Source: Gaiellaceae bacterium (GTDB lineage: Bacteria; Actinomycetota; Thermoleophilia; Gaiellales; Gaiellaceae). Taken from it: a stretch of 64,000 bases of DNA. The notes beneath the pieces are model-generated. The model was not told the DNA's origin. It worked only from the letters and a program-made list of their open reading frames with translations, and made no database searches. Position numbers and translations under genes: made by a program. Shown piece by piece: positions 24,291 through 33,760 of this stretch (its first letter is position 1; the number at the start of each line of letters is the position of its first letter). Location of the stretch: NCBI GenBank assembly GCA_030446625.1, contig JAUJMY010000001.1, positions 43,396 through 107,395 of the forward strand. Reading direction: 5' to 3'.

Positions 24291-25718
24291 GTGCTGCGCC
24301 GACTGCGCCCGCAGCCGCTCCTGTCGCTCGCCGTCTCCGCGTTCGCGCTCGGCTTCGGCGCGCTCTCGATGCTGCGGCACGCCTCCTTCGAGACGGGGCG
24401 ATTCGACCTCGGGAACATGGCCCAGGCCGTGTGGTCGACCTCGCACGGTCGACCGCTCGAGGCGACGAGCCTCGGCGGCGAGCAGTTCGTCCGCCTGGGC
24501 GCGCACTTCGACCCGATCCTCGCCCTCTTCGCGCCGCTCTGGTGGCTGTGGCCGAGCCCGAACCTCCTCCTGGCCGTCCAGGCGGCCGCCACGGCGCTCG
24601 GCGCGCTGCCCGTGTTCTGGCTCGCGCGGAAGCACCTCGGCTCGGAGCGCGTGGCACTGGGACTCGCGCTCGCGTACCTCCTCTCGCCGGCGCTGCACTG
24701 GCAGACCCTCAGCGAGTTCCATCCCGTCGCGCTCGCGACGCCGTTCCTGCTCTTCGCGATCTGGTACCTCGACGAGCAGCGGATGGTTCCGTTCCTGGTC
24801 TTCGCCCTGCTCGCGGTCGCGACGAAGGAGCACGTCGGGCTTGCCGTCGCCGGGCTCGGCGCCTGGTACGCGCTCTCGCGACGGCAGTGGCGCGCGGGCG
24901 CGCTCGCCGCGGCGGGCGGCGTCGCGGTGTCCGCGCTCGCGCTCGGCCTCGTCATCCCGCACTTCAGCCCCGAGGGCGCGTCGAGCTTCTACGGGCGGTA
25001 CGCCCACGTCGGCGGCAGCGCGGGCGGCGTCGCGCGGACGCTGCTCGAGGAGCCCGCAACCGTCGCGCGCGCGCTGACGGAGCAGCGCGACGCCGCGTTC
25101 CTGCTGCAGCTCCTCCTGCCCGTGCTCGGCGCCTGCCTCGCCGCGCCGCTGCTGCTCGCCGCCGCGCTACCCGAGCTCCTGCTCAACCTGCTCTCCGCGA
25201 CACGGACGCAGACGTCGATCCACTTCCACTACTCGGCCGCCACGCTGCCGTTCGTGTACGCAGGCGCGGTGCTCGGCGTCGCTCGGCTCGCGCGAGGGCG
25301 ACCCCGTGTGGCCGAGCGCGCGGCCGGAGCCCTCGTCGCGGTGTCGCTCGCCGCCGGGTACGCACTCGGCCCGCTCCCGGTGTGGGCCGCGTTCCCGGGA
25401 GCCGAGCGTCTCGCCACCGGCACCTTCGACGTCAGCGCGCACGACCGCGCGGCCCTGCGCGCGACGGAGCTGGTTCCCGACTCGGCCGTCGTCAGCACGT
25501 CCAACTCGCTCGGCGGGCACCTCTCGGAGCGCCGCCGGATCCTGAGCTTCCCGTACCTGCACGACGCGGAGTGGGTGGCCGTCGACGAGACCGAGCCCGG
25601 GTACTCCGACCGGATCGCGCCGCTGCCCCACGCGGCCGCGATCGCGCGCCTCCGCCGCGACGACGCGTGGCGGCTCGTCTTCTCGGAGGACGGCGTGCTC
25701 GTGTTCCGGCGCCGGTAG
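24291..25718 (+). CDS. DUF2079 membrane protein
   Basis: A 475-residue polytopic protein with a GTG start 9 nt after the GT4 stop. Motifs typical of DUF2079 are 'FETGRFDLGNMAQAVWST', 'GAHFDPILALFAPLWWLWP' and 'SEFHPVALATPFLLFA', as well as 'HFHYSAATLPFVYAGAV'. Around ten membrane helices come first, with an extracytoplasmic C-terminal part ('AAFPGAERLATGTFDVSAHD'). The D-L-G-N and G-x-H-F-D motifs in loops recall GT-C glycosyltransferases that use polyprenyl-phosphate donors, and the gene follows a GT2 and GT4 pair, so a transferase role is a reasonable inference. No member has a firmly established substrate that I can invoke. Confidence 0.85.
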   Translation: MLRRLRPQPLLSLAVSAFALGFGALSMLRHASFETGRFDLGNMAQAVWSTSHGRPLEATSLGGEQFVRLGAHFDPILALFAPLWWLWPSPNLLLAVQAAATALGALPVFWLARKHLGSERVALGLALAYLLSPALHWQTLSEFHPVALATPFLLFAIWYLDEQRMVPFLVFALLAVATKEHVGLAVAGLGAWYALSRRQWRAGALAAAGGVAVSALALGLVIPHFSPEGASSFYGRYAHVGGSAGGVARTLLEEPATVARALTEQRDAAFLLQLLLPVLGACLAAPLLLAAALPELLLNLLSATRTQTSIHFHYSAATLPFVYAGAVLGVARLARGRPRVAERAAGALVAVSLAAGYALGPLPVWAAFPGAERLATGTFDVSAHDRAALRATELVPDSAVVSTSNSLGGHLSERRRILSFPYLHDAEWVAVDETEPGYSDRIAPLPHAAAIARLRRDDAWRLVFSEDGVLVFRRR

Positions 25719-25743
25719 CGCGGGTGCGCGCGGCGTGGCCGTG

Positions 25744-26961
25744 TCAGATCGGGACCGTCTGCGGCAGGAGGTACGCGCACAGCGCGAACCCGAGCCACTG
25801 CGCCGGGCGATCGTCCTCCGCGGCCGCGAGCGGAACTGTCCACGCCGTGTACCACGGCGCGAGGTACGGCACCGCGAGCAGGAGCAGCGCCGCCGCGAGC
25901 CCGAGACGCGCGCGGCCGCGCCACGCCTCGCGCAGCAGCCACACGTACGCCGCGACGAACGCGAGCGCAAGCGTGGCCGTCGCGACGCCGTCGGGGATCC
26001 CGAGCGCGCTCAGGCGGCTGGGGAGCGCGAACCGAGTCTCGCCGTTCGCGTTTCGCGCGAGCGACGCGAAGGCGCCGATCCAGTCGAACCCGTAGCGCCA
26101 CGTGGCGGCCCCCACAAGCAGAGTGGCCGTCACGGCGAAGCCGAGGTGGCCGACGCGGCGCCCACTCGCGCGAGCCTCGAGTGCGCGGAGCGGCAGGAAG
26201 AGGAGCGGCACCCACTTCACGAGGGCCGCGGCGGCCCACGCGGCGCCCGCGAGCTGGCGCCGTCCGACGGCGCCGAGCGCGAGCGCGGCGAGGACGAGCA
26301 GCGCGATCCACGCGTCGTTGTGCCCGCCCCCGCCGAAGTGCAGGGCGAGCACCGGGTTCCAGCCGACGAACGCGAGCGCGAACGCCGGGCGGCGCGAGAG
26401 GCGCGCGGCGAGTCCCGCAGCCGCGACGATCGCCGCCGCCGCGAGGGTCTTGAACAGCCACGCCGCCGCGGAGGGCGACGTGCCCGCCGCGAGCGCGAGC
26501 GGCTCCGTGGCGAGCGTGAACGCGGGCCCGTACACGGAGGTCGTGTCGCGCCAGGCCGCACCCACGTGTGGAAAGGCGGGGTCGCCCGCGTACGCGCTCG
26601 GCGGATCCGCGTACGGATTCCCGCCGTGCACGGCCGCGATCCGGCCGTAGTCCCAGTACGTCCACGCGTCGGTCGAGAGGAGGAGCGGCGCGCCGAGCGG
26701 GGCGAGTTGGATCGCGACGGCGAGCGCGGCGACGACGGCGAGCCGCGGCGCGGCGCCGCGCAGCGCGAGCAGGCCGGCGCCGTACGCGGCAAGCGCGCCC
26801 GCGGCGCACGCGAGGAAGAGCCACGCCCAGCGCTCGTCGCCGTCCGGCCGCCCACCCTCGACGGGCTCGAGCGCCGAATCCGCCGGCCACGCCGCCGCGA
26901 CGCACGCGACCACGAGGGCGAGCGCGGCGACGCCTGCGGCCGCCGCGGCGCGGCCGCGCAC
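25744..26961 (-). CDS. GT87/GT-C-like polyprenyl-phosphate mannosyltransferase
   Basis: A 405-residue protein with about ten hydrophobic segments. The first extracytoplasmic loop contains 'LLSTDAWTYWDYGRIAAVHG' followed by 'GNPYADPPSAY', and a later loop 'WRDTTSVYGPAFTLATEPL'. These are hallmarks of the DUF2029/GT87 and MptA/MptB-like alpha-mannosyltransferases of Actinobacteria, with the acidic residue of 'STDAW' as the probable catalytic centre. 'FVGWNPVLALHFGGGGHNDA' is also typical. It probably extends a lipoglycan or polysaccharide outside the membrane. It overlaps the PBP stop by one base and lies convergent to the DUF2079 gene. Confidence 0.8.
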   Translation of the reverse strand: MRGRAAAAAGVAALALVVACVAAAWPADSALEPVEGGRPDGDERWAWLFLACAAGALAAYGAGLLALRGAAPRLAVVAALAVAIQLAPLGAPLLLSTDAWTYWDYGRIAAVHGGNPYADPPSAYAGDPAFPHVGAAWRDTTSVYGPAFTLATEPLALAAGTSPSAAAWLFKTLAAAAIVAAAGLAARLSRRPAFALAFVGWNPVLALHFGGGGHNDAWIALLVLAALALGAVGRRQLAGAAWAAAALVKWVPLLFLPLRALEARASGRRVGHLGFAVTATLLVGAATWRYGFDWIGAFASLARNANGETRFALPSRLSALGIPDGVATATLALAFVAAYVWLLREAWRGRARLGLAAALLLLAVPYLAPWYTAWTVPLAAAEDDRPAQWLGFALCAYLLPQTVPI

Positions 26962-29252
26962 TACGGCGAGATGGGAGGTTCCGGCGGAGGCACGGGCTCA
27001 GCGGGAGGCGGCGGAGGAGGAGGCGGAGGTGCGGGAGCGGGTGCGGGTGCGGGGGCCGGTGCGGGGGCCGGTGCGGGTGCGGGGGTCGGCTTCGGGGTCG
27101 GCGCGGGGGGCGGCTCCGAGGTGCCGCCGCCGCTCGACGGGCCCGAGTCGTAGCCGCCGCTGTAGCCGCTGCTGTAGCCGTCGTGGTCGTCGTCGGACGT
27201 CGAGTAGCCGCCCGACATCGCGTACCGGCCGCGGAAGGAGATCCAGTTCGGCCAGTCGGACGGCAACCGCCACGAGAGCACGGGTGCCGGCGAGAGCGCC
27301 TCGCGCATGAACTTGCCCCAGATCTCGGCCGGGAACGTGCCGCCGGCGACCCTGATCCCGTGGACGCTCGTCATCGGCACCTGCGCGCGCGGGTAGCCCA
27401 CCCACACCGTCGTCGTCAGGTTCGGCGTGTAGCCGCAGAACCATGCGTCGGTGTGGTTGTCGGTCGTGCCCGTCTTGCCCGCCGCCGGGCGTCCGATGAC
27501 GGCGTTCGGCCACCCGGTGCCCGAGTGGATGTTGCGCTCGAGGATCTTCGTCACCTCGTACGCGACGCCATCCGGGATCGCCCGCTCCCGCTTCACCTCG
27601 CCCCAGCTCCGATCGACCTTGCCGTCGGCGAACACGACCTTCTTGATCGCGCGCGGCCGCGAGTAGATCCCGCCCGCGGCGAGCGTCGCGTAGGCCGACG
27701 CCATCTCGAGCGGCGAGACCTCCGCGGAGCCGAGCCCGAGGGAAGGCACGTAGGCGCCGTCCTTCGTCTTGAGCGACGAGCGGATGCCGAGCTTGCGGGC
27801 CATCGCGGCGACCTTGGCCGGCCCGACGTCGAGCGTCAGCCGCGCGTACACCGTGTTGTCCGAGCGCAGCGTCGCGTTGGCGATGGAGGTCGTCCCGATG
27901 TAGCTCTCGTCATAGGTCTCCGGGCACCACGCCGTCGGCGGCTCGTCGTCGCACGAGCCCTCGGGGTCGGTGCTGTACCGGAACGGCGCCGAGAGGTAGT
28001 ACGTCGACTCCGGGTTGATCCCCTCGGCGACCGCGGCCGCGAGCACGAACGTCTTGAACGTCGATCCGGCCTGGCGCCTCGCCTGCGACGCGAGGTTGAA
28101 CTGGTTCCCCTTCTTGCCGGGCGTCTCCGCGGCCATCGCGCGGATCGCGCCGTTCCGGGGGTCGATCGAGACGAGCGCGGCAGCGGGGTCGTTCTTGTAC
28201 GGGAACGTGCTCTTGATCGAGTGCCCGGCGATCTTCTGGAGGCGCGGGTCGATCGTCGTGTGGACGCGAAGCCCGCCGGAGCGGACGGTCTCGGCGCCGT
28301 ACTCCTCGATCAGCGCGTCGCGGACGAAGCCGAAGAAGTACTGCTCCTTGATCTCCTTGTACAGCTTCCCCGCCTTCAGCCGCAGTGGCTGCGCGGCGGC
28401 GCGCGCGTACTGCTTCTGCGTGATCGCGCCCGTCGCGACCATCGCGCGCAGCACGCCGTTGCGCCGGATCAGCGCTGCGGTCGGGTTCCTGAACGGGTCG
28501 TAGCGCGACGGCGCCTGCGGCAGCCCCGCGAGGAGGGCCGACTGCACGAGATCGAGCCGGCGCGCGCTCTTCGAGAAGTACGTCTGCGCCGCGGCCTCGA
28601 CGCCGTACGCCTGGCTGCCGTAGTACACGGCGTTCAGGTACGCGCCGAGGATCCAGTCCTTCGTGTGCGTCCGGTTCAGCTTGATCGCGAGGCACGCTTC
28701 CTTGACCTTCCGCTCGACGGTGCGCTCGCGCGAGACGTTCTTGTAGAGGTTCCGGACGAGCTGCTGCGTGATCGTCGAGCCGCCCTGCACGACCTTCCCG
28801 GCGCGGATGTCCTCGATCAGCGCGCGCGCGATGCCCTCCGCGTCGATGCCGCCGTGCTGGTAGAAGCGCCGGTCCTCGATCGCGATCGTGGCCTTCGGGA
28901 GCCAGCGGCTCATCCTGCGGAGCCCTACCGGCTGGCGGTTCTTCTCGGCCGGGATCGACCCGAGGACGTCGCCGTTCCTCGCGTAGACGAACGAGTTCTC
29001 GCCGATGCGCGCCGGCGTCAGCGCGTCGAGGTCGCAGTTGGAGCCGAGCGTGGCCGCGCCCGTGAACGTTCCCGCGGCGAGGACGGCCGCAGCCGAGACG
29101 ACGATCGCCGCCGCGAGTGCGAAGCGCGGCCGGCGCGTGACGCGGGAGCGCCGCCGGTGACGACGCCGGCGCGGGTGGAGATCGTCTGCGGCGCGAGAGC
29201 GGGCGCGGGCGGGCGGGCGTGGCCCTCCGCCGCGCGGAGGCGGGGGCGTCAC
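26961..29252 (-). CDS. Class A penicillin-binding protein (PBP1-like)
   Basis: A bifunctional peptidoglycan synthase of 763 aa. A basic cytoplasmic tail precedes the membrane anchor ('[18 protein letters not shown]'). The GT51 glycosyltransferase domain has '[19 protein letters not shown]', '[14 protein letters not shown]' and '[15 protein letters not shown]'. The transpeptidase domain has the catalytic SxxK in '[16 protein letters not shown]', SxN in '[11 protein letters not shown]' and KTG in '[16 protein letters not shown]'. The tail is Gly/Ser-rich and then a Pro-Ala repeat (last 60 residues) that would span or contact the wall. Cysteines in '[14 protein letters not shown]' may form a disulphide. 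Stop and start overlap with neighbours on both sides. Confidence 0.95.
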   Translation of the reverse strand: MTPPPPRGGGPRPPARARSRAADDLHPRRRRHRRRSRVTRRPRFALAAAIVVSAAAVLAAGTFTGAATLGSNCDLDALTPARIGENSFVYARNGDVLGSIPAEKNRQPVGLRRMSRWLPKATIAIEDRRFYQHGGIDAEGIARALIEDIRAGKVVQGGSTITQQLVRNLYKNVSRERTVERKVKEACLAIKLNRTHTKDWILGAYLNAVYYGSQAYGVEAAAQTYFSKSARRLDLVQSALLAGLPQAPSRYDPFRNPTAALIRRNGVLRAMVATGAITQKQYARAAAQPLRLKAGKLYKEIKEQYFFGFVRDALIEEYGAETVRSGGLRVHTTIDPRLQKIAGHSIKSTFPYKNDPAAALVSIDPRNGAIRAMAAETPGKKGNQFNLASQARRQAGSTFKTFVLAAAVAEGINPESTYYLSAPFRYSTDPEGSCDDEPPTAWCPETYDESYIGTTSIANATLRSDNTVYARLTLDVGPAKVAAMARKLGIRSSLKTKDGAYVPSLGLGSAEVSPLEMASAYATLAAGGIYSRPRAIKKVVFADGKVDRSWGEVKRERAIPDGVAYEVTKILERNIHSGTGWPNAVIGRPAAGKTGTTDNHTDAWFCGYTPNLTTTVWVGYPRAQVPMTSVHGIRVAGGTFPAEIWGKFMREALSPAPVLSWRLPSDWPNWISFRGRYAMSGGYSTSDDDHDGYSSGYSGGYDSGPSSGGGTSEPPPAPTPKPTPAPAPAPAPAPAPAPAPAPPPPPPPPPAEPVPPPEPPISP
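27000..27117. repeat. Pro-Ala-coding tandem repeat at the 3' end of the PBP gene
   Basis: A low-complexity tract built from short units such as GGTGCGGGTGCG and GGGGCC on the plus strand, encoding a run of alternating Pro and Ala and then polyproline in the PBP C-terminus. Such tracts vary in length between strains by slippage. No other function is evident. Confidence 0.8.
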
Positions 29253-29971
29253 GCGAACACGCCCTCGGCGCGCAGCCGCTCGTGGGCGCGCAGCCGAAGC
29301 TCACGCTCGAGCCGGGCGGCCGCCTCCTCGTCGGAGGCGTGCGCGCGCAGCGTGATCGTCGCGTCGGCGCCGAGCTCGCTCACGAAGACCTCGACGCCGT
29401 CGTCCGCGGCGGTCTCGCGCCTCAACAGGTCCACGACGGGGCCGAGCTCGTGGCTGAGTGGTACCTGCAAAGTGACCTCGGCGACTTTCTCTCGGCTGAC
29501 GATCGTGGAGTTGCGGATCGTATCCGAGGCGAGCTTCTCGTTCGGGATCACGAGCCGCGAGCGGTCGTCGAGGCGGATGAACGTGTACGTGAGGCCGATC
29601 TCCTCGACGACACCGGCGTCCTCGCCGACCTCGACGCGGTCGCCGATCCGGAGCGGCTGCGAGAGCGCGATCAGGATCCCCGCCACCGCGTTCGCGAGCG
29701 TCCGCTGCGCGGCGAACCCGACGACGAGCGCGACGACCGCGGAGGAGGCGAGGATGCCGCCGGCAATCGCGCGCACGGGCGGAATCGTGAGCAGCGCGGA
29801 GAGGACGCCCACGGCCACGATCGCCGTCGTTGCCGTCCGGCGCAGCACGCGGTAACGCGTCGCCGTCTCCGGGGCGAGCTGCCGGCGCGCGATCGCGCGG
29901 TCGACGACCTGCGCCGCGGCGAGCGCGACGAGAATCACGACTGCGACGACGCTGGCGCGCTCCCAGGACAT
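29249..29971 (-). CDS. MscS-family mechanosensitive channel
   Basis: A 240-residue protein. Three N-terminal membrane segments include the pore-like helix '[20 protein letters not shown]', followed by the diagnostic MscS stretch '[20 protein letters not shown]' and '[20 protein letters not shown]'. The C-terminal alpha/beta cytoplasmic domain is short. MscS channels open under hypo-osmotic membrane tension. The stop overlaps the PBP start by 4 nt, so wall synthesis and turgor relief are probably co-transcribed. Confidence 0.92.
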   Translation of the reverse strand: MSWERASVVAVVILVALAAAQVVDRAIARRQLAPETATRYRVLRRTATTAIVAVGVLSALLTIPPVRAIAGGILASSAVVALVVGFAAQRTLANAVAGILIALSQPLRIGDRVEVGEDAGVVEEIGLTYTFIRLDDRSRLVIPNEKLASDTIRNSTIVSREKVAEVTLQVPLSHELGPVVDLLRRETAADDGVEVFVSELGADATITLRAHASDEEAAARLERELRLRAHERLRAEGVFA

Positions 29972-30021
29972 GCCGTCGTCTATTCGACGGGCGGGCGGCG
30001 GCTCCTTAGCGGCTCCGTATC

Positions 30022-31275
30022 ATGCTCGGCGTCGTGAGCGTCGGCGAACGCCTTCGGGAGGCACGCGCTCCGACCACGCGGCTCGACCTGCGCCTCACGC
30101 GGAGCCCCGCGCTCGAGATCTTCGTCTGGAGCCGGCTCGCGATCTGGGCCGGCGCGCTGCTCGCGTTCACGTGGTTCGAGCCCAACCGCCACCCGAACGC
30201 CGAGCGCTGGGACAACGAGTTCCTGCACGACGTCGGCTGGGTCGTCGACATCTGGGCGCGCTGGGACAGCGGCTGGTTCCTCCAGATCGCCGAGCACGGC
30301 TACGCGTCGGATCCCTCGCGCGCGCCCGCGTTCTTCCCCGCGTACCCCGCTCTCGTCGGGCTGCTCGGGCGCGTCCTCGGCGGACACTTCCTGGTCGCCG
30401 GCGTGATCGTCTCGCTCGTCGCGGGGCTGCTCGCGTTCGTCCTCCTCTACCGGCTCGCCGAGCAGCGCGTCGGCGCGGACGCAGCGCGCCGCGCGGTCGT
30501 CTACCTCGCCCTCTTCCCGGCCGCGCTCTTCCTCCAGGCGGTCTACAGCGAGTCGCTCTTCCTGCTCTCCGCGGTCGCGGCCTTCCTGTTCGCGGAGCGC
30601 GGTCGCTGGTTGCACGCGGCGGGGGCGGCGGCGGTAGCGCTCCTCACGCGACCCGTCGCGATCGCGCTCCTGCCCGCGCTCGCGCTCCTCGCCTGGCGCT
30701 CGCCGCGGCGGCGCTCGGCGCTCGCGCGGCTCGCGCTCGCACCCGCGAGCTTCCTCCTCTACCCGCTCCTCCTCTGGCAGCAGGTGGGGGATCCGCTCGC
30801 GTTCGCGCGTGCACAGGACGAGTGGCACCGGTCGCTCTCGCCGCTCGGGCCGCTCGGCGGCGCGTGGCACGGCCTCGAGGCAGCCGTCGCCGGGATCCGG
30901 CAGCTCGTCGCCGGCACGGGCGGTCGCGTCTACTGGCCGATCGAAGACGCCGACCCGATGCACGCCGCCGCCGTCAACATCAGCGCGTTCGCCTTCCTGC
31001 TCCTCTTCGCCGCGCTCACGTTCGTCGCCTGGCGACGGCTCGGAGCGCCCTACGGGGTCTATGCGGCGCTCGCGCTCGCGATTCCGCTCAGCCTGCCGAG
31101 CGAGCGCTGGCCGCTGCTCTCCCTCCCGCGCTTCGGGCTGGTCGCGTTCCCGCTCTTCCTCGCGCTGGCGGTCGTCGCGCGGAGCCAGCGCGCGAGCACC
31201 GCAGTCGTCGGCGTCAGCTCGCTGCTGCTCGGGATCGCCGTCGTGCAATGGGCGCTCTGGCAATGGGTCGCCTGA
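30022..31275 (+). CDS. PIG-V-like mannosyltransferase (GT-C membrane protein)
   Basis: A 417-residue polytopic protein. It contains 'WARWDSGWFLQIAEHGY', 'PAFFPAYPALVGLLGRV' and 'AVYSESLFLLSAVAAF', the three motifs of the PIG-V mannosyltransferase family, of which eukaryotic members add the second mannose to GPI anchors. The Asp pair in the first loop is the likely metal/donor site. Bacterial members are common in Actinobacteria. The ATG at 30022 is used; GTG 30034 is possible. The stop overlaps the following HAD gene by 13 nt. It probably uses a polyprenyl-phosphate donor such as the product of the GT2 gene at 22195. Confidence 0.85.
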   Translation: MLGVVSVGERLREARAPTTRLDLRLTRSPALEIFVWSRLAIWAGALLAFTWFEPNRHPNAERWDNEFLHDVGWVVDIWARWDSGWFLQIAEHGYASDPSRAPAFFPAYPALVGLLGRVLGGHFLVAGVIVSLVAGLLAFVLLYRLAEQRVGADAARRAVVYLALFPAALFLQAVYSESLFLLSAVAAFLFAERGRWLHAAGAAAVALLTRPVAIALLPALALLAWRSPRRRSALARLALAPASFLLYPLLLWQQVGDPLAFARAQDEWHRSLSPLGPLGGAWHGLEAAVAGIRQLVAGTGGRVYWPIEDADPMHAAAVNISAFAFLLLFAALTFVAWRRLGAPYGVYAALALAIPLSLPSERWPLLSLPRFGLVAFPLFLALAVVARSQRASTAVVGVSSLLLGIAVVQWALWQWVA

Positions 31276-31859
31276 GCGAGCTCGACGCGGTGACGCTCGA
31301 CGCGTACGGCACGCTCCTCGAGCTCCGCGGCCCCGTCGGCTCGCTCGCGCGCCTGCTTCCGGAGCACGACCCGGCGGAGGTCGAGCGCGCGTTCCGCGCC
31401 GAAGTCGAGTACTACGTCCCGCGCTCGCACCACGGCCGGGACGGCGCCAGCCTCGCGCGGCTCCAGCGCGAGTGCGCGGACGTGTTCAACGACGCGCTCG
31501 GCTCGTCGCTCTCGCCGGAGGAGTACGTCGCGGCGCTCGAGTACGAGTTCCTGCCCGGCGCGCTGGAGACGGTCGCGGCGCTCAGCGCGCGCGGGCTCTC
31601 GCTCGCGATCGTGGCCAACTGGGACATCGGCCTCGTCGACCGGCTGGCGCCGCTCGGGATCCCGGTCTGCACATCCGCCGAGGCGGGCGCGCCGAAGCCC
31701 GACCCGGCCCCGTTCCAGCTCGCCCTCGAGCGGCTCGGGGTCCGGCCCGAGCGCACGCTCCACATCGGCGACAGCCGCGCGGACGCGGACGGCGCGGCGG
31801 CGGCGAACCTCCACTTCGCGTGGGCGCCCGTCGCGGAGGCGGTGGCCCAGTGGACGTGA
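31263..31859 (+). CDS. HAD-superfamily hydrolase
   Basis: A 198-residue HAD protein. The nucleophile motif is 'AVTLDAYGTLLEL' (D-A-Y-G-T), in which the usual second Asp is replaced by Tyr, as in dehalogenase-like members. Motif II is 'LAIVANWDIGL', the Lys is in 'AGAPKPDPAPF' and motif IV is 'HIGDSRADADGA'. It may act on a sugar or nucleotide phosphate or on a haloacid; nothing in the context decides this. ATG 31263 overlaps the preceding gene by 13 nt, and the stop overlaps the CPBP protease GTG by 4 nt, giving a tightly coupled three-gene run. Confidence 0.85.
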   Translation: MGRLSELDAVTLDAYGTLLELRGPVGSLARLLPEHDPAEVERAFRAEVEYYVPRSHHGRDGASLARLQRECADVFNDALGSSLSPEEYVAALEYEFLPGALETVAALSARGLSLAIVANWDIGLVDRLAPLGIPVCTSAEAGAPKPDPAPFQLALERLGVRPERTLHIGDSRADADGAAAANLHFAWAPVAEAVAQWT

Positions 31860-32545
31860 GCGCGGCCGAGACGGGGGGCGCGCGCAGCAACGCGCGGCTC
31901 GCCGCCTGGCTCGCGCTCGTGGGGACGCTCGCGATCGCCGGCTACGCGCTGCGCTTCACGGCGGACGCGCCCCCGGACCGGAACGTGTTCTACAAGTGGT
32001 CGACCGTCGGAGGCGCGCTCTTCCAGTTCGGCTTCATCCTCGGGATCGTGCTGCTGATCGCGGTCGCCGGGCCGGCTCGCGAACTGCTCGCCCTCCGCCG
32101 GCCGCGAAGCTGGAGCCGGGCCGCCGCGCTCGCCGCGGGACTCTTCGTGGCGACGTTCGTCGTCGCCGCGGCGCTCGACCCGATCCTGCACGCGGGCGAC
32201 GAGCAGGGTCTGACGCCGACGGAATGGGACCCGACGCGCGCGCTCCCCTTCGCCGCCAACTTCGTGCTCGTCGCCGCGTTCGTCCCCGTCGTCGAGGAGC
32301 TCGCGTTCCGCGGGCTCGGCTTCTCCCTGCTCGAGCGGTTCGGACAGCCGGTCGCGATCTTCGCCGTGGGCGTCCTCTTCGGGCTCGCGCACGGACTCCT
32401 CGCGGCGCTGCCGATCCTGGTCTTCTTCGGCGTCGGCCTCGCGTGGCTGCGCGCGCGGACGGACAGCGTCTACCCGTGCATCCTCCTGCACGGGGTCTTC
32501 AACGGCGTGTCGCTCCTCGCCGCCGTCACCGTCGCCGGAGCCTGA
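31856..32545 (+). CDS. CPBP-family intramembrane metalloprotease
   Basis: A 229-residue polytopic protein with the three conserved blocks of the CPBP (Abi/Rce1-like) family: 'PVVEELAFRGLGFSLLER' (Glu-Glu-x-x-x-Arg), 'GVLFGLAHGLLAALP' and 'CILLHGVFNGVSLL'. These form the zinc site of a membrane-embedded glutamate protease. Family members process prenylated or bacteriocin peptides or act in immunity; the substrate here is unknown. GTG 31856 overlaps the HAD stop (GTGA). GTG 31850 is two codons upstream. Confidence 0.88.
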   Translation: MSAAETGGARSNARLAAWLALVGTLAIAGYALRFTADAPPDRNVFYKWSTVGGALFQFGFILGIVLLIAVAGPARELLALRRPRSWSRAAALAAGLFVATFVVAAALDPILHAGDEQGLTPTEWDPTRALPFAANFVLVAAFVPVVEELAFRGLGFSLLERFGQPVAIFAVGVLFGLAHGLLAALPILVFFGVGLAWLRARTDSVYPCILLHGVFNGVSLLAAVTVAGA

Positions 32546-32546
32546 G

Positions 32547-33011
32547 CTGCGGGCCGCGGCCGCCGTCGCGCTCGTCGTGCTGCTCGCGGCGGGGTGGCTC
32601 GGCTACGACCGCGTGTACGGGCGCGGCGACGACCGGCCGCTCGCGTGGCGCGACCACACGGCCGCGCTCGGCGCGCCGGCGTTCCGCCGCGCGGCTGCAG
32701 GAGCGTTCTCGAGCCGTCGCGACCTCGCCGTGTTCCTCGACCGCGAGGTGCGCGGGCGCGTGCCGCCCCTCCCGCGGCTCGACTTCGCCCGCCGGGTCGC
32801 ACTCCTCGCGACCGCAGGCCCGCGCTCGAGCACCGGCTACGCCGTCGAGATCGTCTGCGTCGTCGAGCAGCGGCGACGGGTCGTCGTGCGCGTGCGGGAG
32901 CGGGCGCCGGGCGCCGCGAGCGCGGTCGTGCCTCGTGTCACGTATCCGTTCCGGCTGTTGACCGCGCCGGACACGGGAAAGCCCGTCGAGTTCGTGTGGG
33001 AGGGGCGCTGA
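32547..33011 (+). CDS. Membrane-anchored PrcB_C-like domain protein, possible CTG start
   Basis: From CTG 32547, two bases after the CPBP stop, the product is 154 aa: (L)RAAAAVALVVLLAAGWLG is a single signal anchor, followed by a domain reading 'RLDFARRVALLATAGPR', 'STGYAVEIVCVVEQ' and 'VVVRVRERAPG'. That order of elements matches the PrcB C-terminal domain found in a spirochaete protease complex and in many secreted bacterial proteins. GGAG lies 6 nt before CTG. The alternative GTG 32577 would cut the anchor in half. It is co-directional with the CPBP protease gene; a protease-associated role is only suggestive. Confidence 0.6.
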   Translation: MRAAAAVALVVLLAAGWLGYDRVYGRGDDRPLAWRDHTAALGAPAFRRAAAGAFSSRRDLAVFLDREVRGRVPPLPRLDFARRVALLATAGPRSSTGYAVEIVCVVEQRRRVVVRVRERAPGAASAVVPRVTYPFRLLTAPDTGKPVEFVWEGR

Positions 33012-33019
33012 GGCGGACG

Positions 33020-33517
33020 CTAACGCTCTTCGTCCTCGACCGCGAACTCGTCCGGCGTCACGTCGTCGAGGAAGCGCTTGAACTCCGCCACCATCTCCTC
33101 CTCGTTGACGTCGCCATCCTCGAACTCGATCGCCGACTCCTCGATCACGTCGTCGGCGGCGAAGATCGGCGCGTCGGCGCGAATCGCGAGCGCGATCGCG
33201 TCCGAGGGTCGCGAGTCGATCTCGACCTCGGAGCCGTCCTGCTGGACGGTGATCTGCGCGTAGAAGGTGTTCTCGCGCAGCTCCGTGACCGTGATCCGGA
33301 CGACGTGCGCCTGCAGCGAGCCGAGGATCTCGGTCACGAGGTCGTGCGTCATCGGCCTCGGCGTGCTCGCCCCCTGCAGCTTCATCAGGATCGCCGCGGC
33401 CTCGGGGTGGCCGATCCAGATCGGGAGGAACTTGTTCCCGTCGGCGGTCTTGAGGAGCACGATCGGCTGCTTTCCGACCAGGTCGAAGCTGACGCCGTAG
33501 ATGACCATCTCGTGCAT
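33020..33517 (-). CDS. Bifunctional nuclease family protein (DUF151)
   Basis: A 165-residue protein with 'YGVSFDLVGKQPIVLLKTAD', 'FLPIWIGHPEAAAILMKLQG', 'PRPMTHDLVTEILGSL' and 'IDSRPSDAIALAIRADAPIF'. These are the signatures of the DUF151 'bifunctional nuclease' family (plant BBD proteins have RNase and DNase activity). A C-terminal acidic tail ('EDGDVNEEEMVAEF') is added. A strong ribosome binding site, GGAGGGGGT, lies about 7 nt before the ATG. It is convergent with the PrcB-like gene. Physiological role in bacteria is not settled. Confidence 0.9.
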   Translation of the reverse strand: MHEMVIYGVSFDLVGKQPIVLLKTADGNKFLPIWIGHPEAAAILMKLQGASTPRPMTHDLVTEILGSLQAHVVRITVTELRENTFYAQITVQQDGSEVEIDSRPSDAIALAIRADAPIFAADDVIEESAIEFEDGDVNEEEMVAEFKRFLDDVTPDEFAVEDEER

Positions 33518-33545
33518 TGGCAGACCCCCTCCGGGTCAGCCCATT

Positions 33546-33731
33546 CTAGCTCAGGCCCTCTTCCTCAAACCTCGGCGGCTCGCGCTCCTCGACCTCTTCG
33601 AGCGGCACCTCGAAGCGCTCGTGCGTCTCCGCATCCTCGAGCTGGGCGCGTCGCCGCGAGACGCTCATGGGGTCGAGCCCGCGCAGGTAGCAGGCGCGCC
33701 CGTGATAGGTGACGAGGTCTCCGATTCGCAT
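33546..33731 (-). CDS. Small hypothetical protein
   Basis: A 61-residue acidic protein starting MRIGDLVTYHGRACYLRGLD and continuing with an Arg-rich then Glu-rich segment ('FEVPLEEVEEREPPRFEEE'). The first half reads like a small SH3-like barrel ('GDLVTYHGRACYLRG'), a fold used by many nucleic-acid or protein binding adaptors. It lies just upstream of, and co-directional with, the DUF151 gene. I recognise no family. The balanced amino-acid content argues that it is real, but no good ribosome binding site is visible. Confidence 0.55.
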   Translation of the reverse strand: MRIGDLVTYHGRACYLRGLDPMSVSRRRAQLEDAETHERFEVPLEEVEEREPPRFEEEGLS

Positions 33732-33760
33732 CGCCGCAGGTGGTGCGCGGGCCTCCGCGT

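Noticed and set aside
22863..25007. Minus-strand open frame of over 700 codons antisense to the GT2, GT4 and DUF2079 genes
   Set aside because: Charged, low-complexity sequence without motifs; the plus-strand genes are well supported.
27000..27117. Possible CRISPR-like or regulatory tandem repeat
   Set aside because: Units are short and degenerate with no spacers; they encode the Pro-Ala tail of the PBP.
26568..29855. Plus-strand open frame of about 1,095 codons antisense to the PBP and its neighbours
   Set aside because: Arg/Val/Asp-rich shadow of the PBP gene. No homology-like segments.
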